Positions 59,033 through 64,000 of a stretch of 64,000 nucleotides of DNA are shown here, one piece after another; position 1 is the first letter of the stretch, and each line of letters starts with the position of its first letter. The notes beneath the pieces were generated by a model. It worked only from the letters and a program-made list of their open reading frames with translations. It searched no databases and was not told the origin of the DNA. A program made the position numbers and the translations under genes. The stretch is from Blastomussa wellsi (taxonomy: Eukaryota; Cnidaria; Anthozoa; Scleractinia; Plerogyridae): positions 9,662,002 to 9,726,001 of the forward strand of contig OX393570.1 in NCBI GenBank assembly GCA_947652115.1, given 5' to 3'.

Positions 59033-59629
59033 CTACCGAATTATGCACACTCTTATCAAAGAGGGTGCCTTATCTTCAGTGTCAGACATTATGAAATGTA
59101 CCAATTCGTCAGAAAGACCAAGAAGAATTGGGTATCCCAGTGACTCTTCTAAGGCTTTAAGTTCCTCCTGAACCGCTGTGTCAGATTGCAACGTAGTTAG
59201 AGTGGGTACAGTCGCTCGTTGGGTCGTACACTGGCCTTGATTCTGCATGCTGACGTTCGCCGGGTTTTGGGTGGCCATCTTGGACTGACTTTCGTGTGTC
59301 ATCGCGGACTGAACCCGAACAAGCTCAATTTTGGCTCGCGTTAGTTCAAGTTCCAATTTTAAATTCTCATTCTGAAGTTTGCTGATGCTGGCCGCAGATT
59401 TCTGTTCCTCTGCTGGTTTCAAGATCGGGGATTGAAGTTTGCTGTCACTGGTGGACTGTTTTCCTGCTTCGGGTGTCAGGCTTTCAAGCAAAGACTCTAC
59501 TTGGTTCAATTGTTCTCTAATCGCACGTGTCTGAAGGCTCTCTGTCGGATCCAAATCTAACTGGAAATCCTGCAAATGCTGGGGTAGTGTCTTCTCCCTC
59601 GTACTCCTTCTAAGCTCCATTTTATCCAT
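59033..59629 (-). CDS. Gag-like protein of the retroelement
   Basis: 198 codons, starting 4 bp inside the A1 repeat: MDKMELRRSTREKTLPQHL. Acidic and Gln/Ser-rich with a coiled coil (LQNENLKLELELTRAKIELVRVQ is 23 residues long; its heptads run from about 90 to 115). Position and composition fit a DIRS-order Gag. The C-terminal end is probably cut by the deletion that removed the RT. Confidence 0.6.
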   Translation of the reverse strand: MDKMELRRSTREKTLPQHLQDFQLDLDPTESLQTRAIREQLNQVESLLESLTPEAGKQSTSDSKLQSPILKPAEEQKSAASISKLQNENLKLELELTRAKIELVRVQSAMTHESQSKMATQNPANVSMQNQGQCTTQRATVPTLTTLQSDTAVQEELKALEESLGYPILLGLSDELVHFIMSDTEDKAPSLIRVCIIR

Positions 59630-59632
59630 TTT

Positions 59633-59772
59633 GAGGGAAAGCCAGCTAAATAAAGCACATGTTAGAGTTCTAGCAGCGTTCTAACAGTTCTACAGCCCAG
59701 ACTTCGACAAACTAGTCCCAGGCTTCCGTCCTCCCCAGAGTTAAATGTAAATAAAATTAATATTATTACTAC
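59633..59772. repeat. Split repeat A1
   Basis: 140 bp, matching A2 at 56822-56961 with a few differences. It marks the 5' end of the element on the minus strand. Confidence 0.85.
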
Positions 59773-59838
59773 TAAACTTGTAAATTTATCTTGAAATTTC
59801 GCCACTGCCATGAGTAAACAACATAGCAAAAACTACCA

Positions 59839-60755
59839 GGCGTTCTAAGATTAATGTTGCGAAAAACTGGGCACTGGACAATGTGAAGACTTTTCGTTGC
59901 CACTATACGGAGTGTGAAAAGAAACTGCTGGACATGTTTACTGGTACGTGCAGGACACGATCCACATCAAGACGCAAGAATATTTTGACTTCACAAATGG
60001 ATTTGAACCTTCAATCATAAACAATCTTGCCTTGAAACTACAAAGCAACACAAGACAGCGAGGAAAGAAAAGAAATTTACTGCATTGCTGTTTTCGGCTT
60101 TAAATTGCAGCTGAAAAAGGAGGATAACCGGTCAACATTTTTGCCGCTCAAAACAAGAACAGTTTCCTTCAGAACTGTGTTGGATGAACTTTTATGTTTT
60201 CTTTTTTGCCCTGAATTTGACATCCTGAAGTATTTTTTCTGCCATGTTTCTTGTTTGCTTTTTAGCGAAATTTGCCCCAAAAACCCCCGCAAAATCCGCC
60301 ATTTTCTCCTCGAATTTGGCTCTGCAAATCCCGCAAAATTTGACTTTTTCCCCGCGAAATATCAGAAGCCCTGAATATTTAATTATTAAATATACAAGTG
60401 GTAATCAAAGATTAGGAAAGCGTTCGACAACTTCGATTCGCTTGGCTTCATTTTAACTTGGTTTCCCGAAATTCAAGTTTTTTTTAATGCTGAAATTAAC
60501 ATTTTTAAATATCAACATGAAACTCTTAACATGACTGTATGTACAGTGTAGTTGCTTAACATGATTTTTCCCAAATTATTCATACAAATACAATGTTTGG
60601 AGTTTTTTGCATTGCGTGATAACGCTATTCATGAATAACAAAGTTGCAGTCAGTGTTTAGAAAACAGCACAACTCTGTACGCGGACAGAAGTTGGATCTC
60701 CAATGAAAAGCATGCAGATGTCAAAATAAGCCGGCAACCGGCGCATTTCACCTGC
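59839..60755. repeat. 0.9-kb interspersed repeat, copy 1
   Basis: Aligns collinearly with 63057-64000 at high identity, with small indels (a 20-bp segment present at about 63149-63168 is missing here). It contains no intact ORF. It may be a segmental duplicate around the A4/B4 exons or a mobile element. Confidence 0.85.
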
Positions 60756-61277
60756 TATTCCGAATACTGTGCCGGCTACTCTGAATGTTAGTAGGTCAGT
60801 TCTGAGCATGATATTGGAGAAATAAAATGGAAATAGCCGCCTACTTTTTGGATGGACAACCCTGTCAGTAGCTGAGTTTTATGAGATGTGTTGCTTGGAC
60901 GAATTGCAACATTTGTTTGCAACAAAACACACAGGCAATAGGCAGGCTTCTGGTGTTCTGATAAGTAGCTTGAATCATCTTTGCAAGTGATAGCCCAATA
61001 TACCAATACAACTGCGAAAACAGTTCGACAAAATCGAAAAACACTTGAAGGAACTCGAAGGGACTCAAAAACAAAAAGAAAGCAATGCAACAAACATGAA
61101 AATGACATCATTCGTCCCGATTAATTTTGTTGGGGAGGCCAAATTACTGTCCCCAGATTCACAGGAAAACTCGATTTCCTCCCAATACAGGATTAGAAAT
61201 GCGTTTTATCGAATGAAATCAGTTGGTAAAAACACAATCAGGTATGATTATGCTAAATTGAAAACATTTTAACTTAC
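60756..61277. other. Intronic sequence, nothing recognised
   Basis: Between the repeat and the B4 exon. Only short ORFs without domains. Confidence 0.45.
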
Positions 61278-61523
61278 ACTGTACATCAATGGTTGCTGTC
61301 TCTGTTGCATTGCCACACTCATTACTGGCTTCACACCTGTATTCTCCAGCTTCACTTCTGTTGATATTTGTGAACTGCAAAACACTGCCATTAAAACGCC
61401 AGCCACCATCAACCTTGGTCCAAGACACCACTGGTGGAGGATTCCCTGATGCTCGACATGACACATTCAAGCTGTTGCCTTCAGTTATTCCCTCATTCTG
61501 TATTGATTCTATCGATGAGGGCA
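61278..61523 (-). CDS. Ig-domain exon (type B4)
   Basis: 246-bp phase 1-1 exon with a CACAG acceptor and a GTAAGT donor. Signature: LNVSCRASGNPPPVVSW and GEYRCEASNECGNATET. Older paralogue of the B exons. Confidence 0.83.
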
Positions 61524-62464
61524 CTGTGAAAATAAAATATAACAGAGAAACAGTTTATGGCTGTTCTCTTGTTTGAGCACAGAAAAATGTATTCATTTTT
61601 CATAAAATAAGTAAAGGTGTTCCTCAAAGATTTGTTTGAAGAACACAACATTTATTGAAAACACAGGGCTGTATGTGCACTGCAGGGCTGCGCATAAAGG
61701 CAGACATTACAAAATCTGAATGGCCAACCAAAACTTGACAATGGACAATAAAATCATAACAGCTCACTGTGCTCGGACAGGACGTCAGGATAACTCTGTT
61801 GTGTTTCCGATTAAAATGCACAGACGTTTTGCATTGAAAACACATTTTAAATGTGACTAAATGTAATTTAGGCAAAGTTAAAATCGAGACAATGCAAGCA
61901 GCGGTCTTCTTCATGGCGGCTCGTGTTGCTGCGGGGCAGCCTGGTAAGTCGCAGAGGTTTCGGTATTTACAGGGCTCTGGTTTCTCAGAATCATTGTGCA
62001 TTCACTCTTTGAGTTTGCGAAGCCTTCGTGCTGTTCTGTTGTATTGAACAGACAAATATGAATGAAGTGAGTGTGCAATTAGTCTAAAGGAAGAACTATC
62101 CTCTTTTTTAAAATAATTTTATTTCTACTACTGGGTACTCATTGTGAATCTTATTGAACCTAAACCCTACTCTGACACTCGGGTAAGTACATGTACATCA
62201 ACATGGATGCAAAAGATTTTAATTTTTGGGAGGGCCTGGCAAGTACAAACCCAAACTCTATATTTCTACAGATGGAACATGGTTGGCTCTGAGTATTAGA
62301 GGCGTCCGAAATGCACTGAATACATGGCTGTATACCCTGCATTATTCACCCATGTTGCCCTAGCCTAGTAACAAGGCCTTGTTTGAATCTGGTTTTGACA
62401 AAAACAATACTGTTTTCAGCTGTCCTTGTGTGCATGTTCATTACAAGAAATAACATTTGTTTAC
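61524..62464. other. Intron between exons B4 and A4
   Basis: No gene or clear repeat recognised. Confidence 0.45.
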
Positions 62465-62728
62465 CATTGACAGTAACAACAACACTTGCACTTTGTCCTG
62501 TTCCCACAGTGTTATTAGCAGCGCACTTGTAGATGAACACTCCTCCGTCTGACATTGTTTTGTTCCACATTCCATGACAGTTAACACCATACCTCACCAG
62601 CGTATCATTCTCAAACAGTTGATACGTATCTACTACAGGGTTACTATCCGCTGAGCACGTAAAGTTAATCACTTCATCTTTGCAGACGGTTACTTCACTT
62701 GCAGCAAACTGGAAATTCTCTGGTTTGT
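62465..62728 (-). CDS. Ig-domain exon (type A4)
   Basis: 264-bp phase 1-1 exon with a TTTTAG acceptor and a GTAAAC donor. Signature: INFTCSADSNPVVDTY and FIYKCAANNTVGTGQSAS. It is the most 5' exon visible. The N-terminal exons and signal peptide must lie beyond 64000. Confidence 0.82.
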
Positions 62729-63056
62729 CTAAAACAAGTAAAATAGACAGTACAGTGAACAACACAAACTAATAATATTATTATAAATATGAAAGCAATT
62801 CTTATCAGTCATCCATACACAACAGAATTATACTGTACATGTCCTGCACTGCACAAAACATTGGGTGTACAGGGAACACAGTACTTGGCAAAAATTTAAT
62901 GCTAGTGCAAAATCACTCTTCACTGCATGCATGTTTATGGTGTGGTTCAATTTTATCCTGTTCAAGATGATTTCCGCAGAACATTCAAGCAATTATATAA
63001 TGGCAAAAATAAAGTTACCAAAAAAATCTCACAACATGGTAATATTTTAACTAAAG

Positions 63057-64000
63057 GCGTTCTTAGATTAATGTTGGTGAAAAACTGGGCACTGGACAAT
63101 GTGAAGACTTTTCGTTGCCACTATACGGAGTGTGAAAAGAAACTGCTGTTTGTAGTAATGCAGGCACATGTTTACTGGTACGTGCAGGACACGATCCACA
63201 TCAAGACGCAAGAATATTTTGACTTCACAAATGGATTTGAACCTTCAATCATGAACAATCCTGCCTTGAAACTACAAAGCAACACAAGACAGCAAGGAAA
63301 GAAAAGAAATTTATTGCATTGCTGTTTTCGGCTTTAAATTGCAGCTGAAAAAGGAGGATAACGGGTCAACATTTTTGCCGCTCGAAACAAGAACAGTTTC
63401 CTTCAGAACTGTGTTGGATGAACTTTTATGTTTTCTTTCTTGCCCTGAATTTTTCCTACAGTATTTTTTTCTGCCATGTTTCTTGTGTGCTTTTTAGCGA
63501 AATTTGTCCCAAAAACCCCCGCGAAATCGGCCATTTTCTCCTGGAATTTGGCTCTGCAAATCCCGCAAACTTTGACTTTTTTCCCCGCGAATTATCAGAA
63601 GCCCTGAATATATAATTATTAAATATACTAGTGGTAATCAAAGATTAGGAGTGTGTTCAACAACTTCGATTCGCTTGGCTTCATTTTGACTTAGTTTCCC
63701 GAAATTCAAGTTTTCTTTAATGCTGAAATTAACATTTTTAAATATCAGTATGAAACTCTTAACATAACTGTATGTACAGTACAGTGTAGTTGCTTAACAT
63801 GATTTTTCCCAAATTATTCATACAAATACAATGTTTGGAGTTTTTTGCATTGCGTGATACCGCTATTCATGAATAACAAAGTTGCAGTCAGTGTTTAGAA
63901 AACAGCAGAACTCTGTACGCGGACAGAATTTGAATCGCCAATGAAAAGCATGCAGCCAGGGTTGTCAAAATAAGCCGGCAACCGGTGCATTTCACCTACT
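63057..64000. repeat. 0.9-kb interspersed repeat, copy 2 (cut by window end)
   Basis: Direct repeat of 59839-60755, still matching at the window end. Confidence 0.85.

Larger units (their letters stand above)
56662..59772 (-). mobile_element. Tyrosine-recombinase retroelement (Ngaro/PAT-like), RT-deleted
   Basis: Minus-strand element with split direct repeats A1-ORFs-B1-A2-B2: A1 59772-59633, B1 57063-56962, A2 56961-56822, B2 56763-56662. This arrangement defines Ngaro/PAT-type members of the DIRS order. ORFs in order are gag-like (59629-59033), RNase H with the RT end (58812-58078) and tyrosine recombinase (58223-57111). Most of the reverse transcriptase is missing, so the copy is nonautonomous. 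It sits in the large intron of the IgSF gene. Confidence 0.82.

Noticed and set aside
1..64000. CRISPR arrays, rRNA and tRNA genes, bacterial operon signals
   Set aside because: None seen. The repeats are minisatellite or transposon-type, and the context is eukaryotic. A covariance-model scan would be needed to exclude a tRNA completely.

Overview
The window is animal nuclear DNA, most likely from an anthozoan cnidarian such as a stony coral. This is an inference: the flanking gene is an intron-rich immunoglobulin-superfamily gene, the mobile elements are of metazoan type (Polinton/Maverick, Tx1-like L1, Penelope-like, Ngaro/PAT-like), and the Polinton genes match families I associate with cnidarian Polintons. 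About 60% of the window is one locus in which a young Polinton sits inside an older one, and the older one also carries two retroelements.

Layout: 1-2988 is host DNA with no gene that I can support. An outer, GC-richer, decayed Polinton spans 2989-41784. Its ends are 164-bp palindromes inside longer terminal inverted repeats. It has been split three times: by an 18.1-kb AT-rich Polinton (3305-21430, 6-bp target duplication tcagca, identical 86-bp inverted repeats), by an L1/Tx1-type LINE inside the major capsid gene (26910-32379, 5-bp duplication attaa), and by a Penelope-like element inside a small membrane-protein gene (34685-36742, 12-bp duplication). From 41785 to 64000 is host DNA. A minus-strand gene there has at least ten phase-1/phase-1 Ig-domain exons (45043-62728), including a recent tandem duplication of an exon pair. 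Its introns hold foldback elements, PIF1-helicase fossils, a tyrosine-recombinase retroelement (56662-59772) and a 0.9-kb interspersed repeat.

The inner Polinton looks complete: protein-primed DNA polymerase B, chromodomain integrase, packaging ATPase, double-jelly-roll major capsid protein, single-jelly-roll penton protein, adenovirus-type protease, phospholipase A2-like protein, a fiber-like protein, a VLTF3-like transcription factor, a zinc-finger protein and several conserved structural proteins. Only a Bro-N/nuclease gene is clearly broken. Two features of its expression stand out. Regulatory and replication genes share an ACTTAAAGATTTG box 20-25 nt before the start, while structural genes have a TATATA motif touching the ATG. 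Four consecutive downstream ORFs (protease, a structural protein, phospholipase A2, integrase) have no ATG. Each is open in the -1 frame of the preceding gene, and each overlap holds an in-phase slippery heptamer. One heptamer (GGGAAAC) is followed after 7 nt by a GC-rich hairpin. Programmed -1 frameshifting would explain this. Homopolymer undercalling in a long-read assembly is the main rival explanation.

The outer Polinton has a related but clearly different gene set (penton and a PSAPPIY-containing membrane protein on the minus strand; minor capsid, major capsid, ATPase, several membrane proteins and integrase on the plus strand; polymerase on the minus strand at the right end). Most of its genes carry frameshifts, stops, insertions or, in the polymerase, a deletion of the palm core. 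It is a dead copy.
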